Translations under genes and position numbers: made by a program
Notes under the pieces: model-generated
What the model was told of the DNA's origin: nothing
The model's input: the letters and a program-made list of their open reading frames with translations, nothing else
Databases searched by the model: none
In this document: one piece after another, positions 23,725 through 23,903 of the stretch
Numbering within the stretch: the stretch's first letter is position 1
How the letters are laid out: each line of letters starts with the position of its first letter
From: Syntrophaceae bacterium UBA5764
GTDB taxonomy: Bacteria; Desulfobacterota; Syntrophia; Syntrophales; Smithellaceae
Assembly: GCA_002418825.1 (NCBI GenBank)
Contig: DIEW01000091.1
Span: forward strand, 11,770-35,672
Direction: 5' to 3'
DNA length: 23,903 nt

Positions 23725-23903
23725 TCATTCACCAAGCTTATCGCTGGCAATTCTCATCTTGTAGAATGAGCGATAAACGAAAATCAGCGCGATGAGGAAG
23801 AAAGCTATAGCCAGACCATATTTTAAATTGGTGTTGGTCATGGTAACAGCTATTTCCACAGCCAGCAAACCAAACAGTGTCGTGAACTTGATGACCGGGT
23901 TCA
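23725..23903 (-). CDS. C-terminus of a membrane protein, probably pyrophosphatase HppA (partial)
   Basis: Only the last 58 codons are present. They begin NPVIKFTTLFGLLAVEIAVT, followed by a second helix (LAIAFFLIALIFVYRSFY) and the tail KMRIASDKLGE. NPxIK followed by a hydrophobic helix matches the region after GDPFKDTxGP in membrane-bound ion-pumping pyrophosphatases, so HppA is my best guess. HppA couples pyrophosphate hydrolysis to H+ or Na+ export and is common in syntrophs. Another polytopic membrane protein is possible because the catalytic part lies outside the window. The stop is TGA, 25 bp from the terminator. Confidence 0.55.
   Translation of the reverse strand, partial: NPVIKFTTLFGLLAVEIAVTMTNTNLKYGLAIAFFLIALIFVYRSFYKMRIASDKLGE

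Overview
This window looks like a chromosomal stretch from an anaerobic Desulfobacterota (delta-proteobacterial) genome, plausibly a Syntrophus/Smithella-type syntroph. That placement is inference from gene content: rubrerythrin and flavoredoxin-type proteins, an Rrf2 regulator next to quinolinate synthase, a stand-alone EF-G outside any str operon, a probable membrane pyrophosphatase tail, and a giant PAS/GGDEF/EAL protein. Base composition is moderate with AT-rich intergenic gaps. I see no phage, transposon, CRISPR array, rRNA or tRNA.

Layout. (1) 1-7043: the 3' part of a NifS-type cysteine desulfurase (+) converges on a 1,515-residue cytoplasmic c-di-GMP enzyme (-) with one divergent PAS plus seven PAS repeats of about 127 residues. 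Upstream of that, also on -, lie nadA and an IscR-like Rrf2 regulator 18 bp apart, with a near-perfect palindrome in front. (2) 7247-10085: an envelope block with a small lipoprotein (-), a D,D-carboxypeptidase (+) and an MltD-like lytic transglycosylase (-). (3) 10263-15616: a DUF4301 protein (+) whose end overlaps a PP-loop/NFACT-R fusion (-). These are followed by a double-LysM exported protein (-) and a DUF1385 membrane protein (-). (4) 15700-17471: a divergent promoter region with tandem direct repeats, then a tight + operon of a 72-residue charged helical protein, an HD hydrolase, a lipoprotein and mscL. (5) 17561-20203: a 3-hydroxyisobutyryl-CoA hydrolase-like protein (+), a 62-residue protein (-), and a flavin-reductase-like/rubrerythrin pair (+). 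The rubrerythrin reading frame is broken by an in-frame TAG. It ends at a strong terminator. (6) 20310-23903: a good sigma70-type promoter drives a GerMN protein and EF-G, then a small DUF6868-like membrane protein, a bidirectional terminator, and the 3' end of a membrane protein that resembles HppA (-).

How the genes may work together: NifS, NadA and the Rrf2 regulator all concern Fe-S clusters, because NadA needs a [4Fe-4S] cluster and IscR-like Rrf2 proteins sense cluster supply. The carboxypeptidase, transglycosylase and LysM proteins act on peptidoglycan. MscL, lipoproteins and LysM proteins point to envelope integrity. Flavoredoxin and rubrerythrin point to oxidative defence in an anaerobe. 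The most notable sequence facts are the in-frame amber codon in rubrerythrin, the sevenfold PAS array, the PP-loop/NFACT-R fusion, and operator-like repeats at two promoters.
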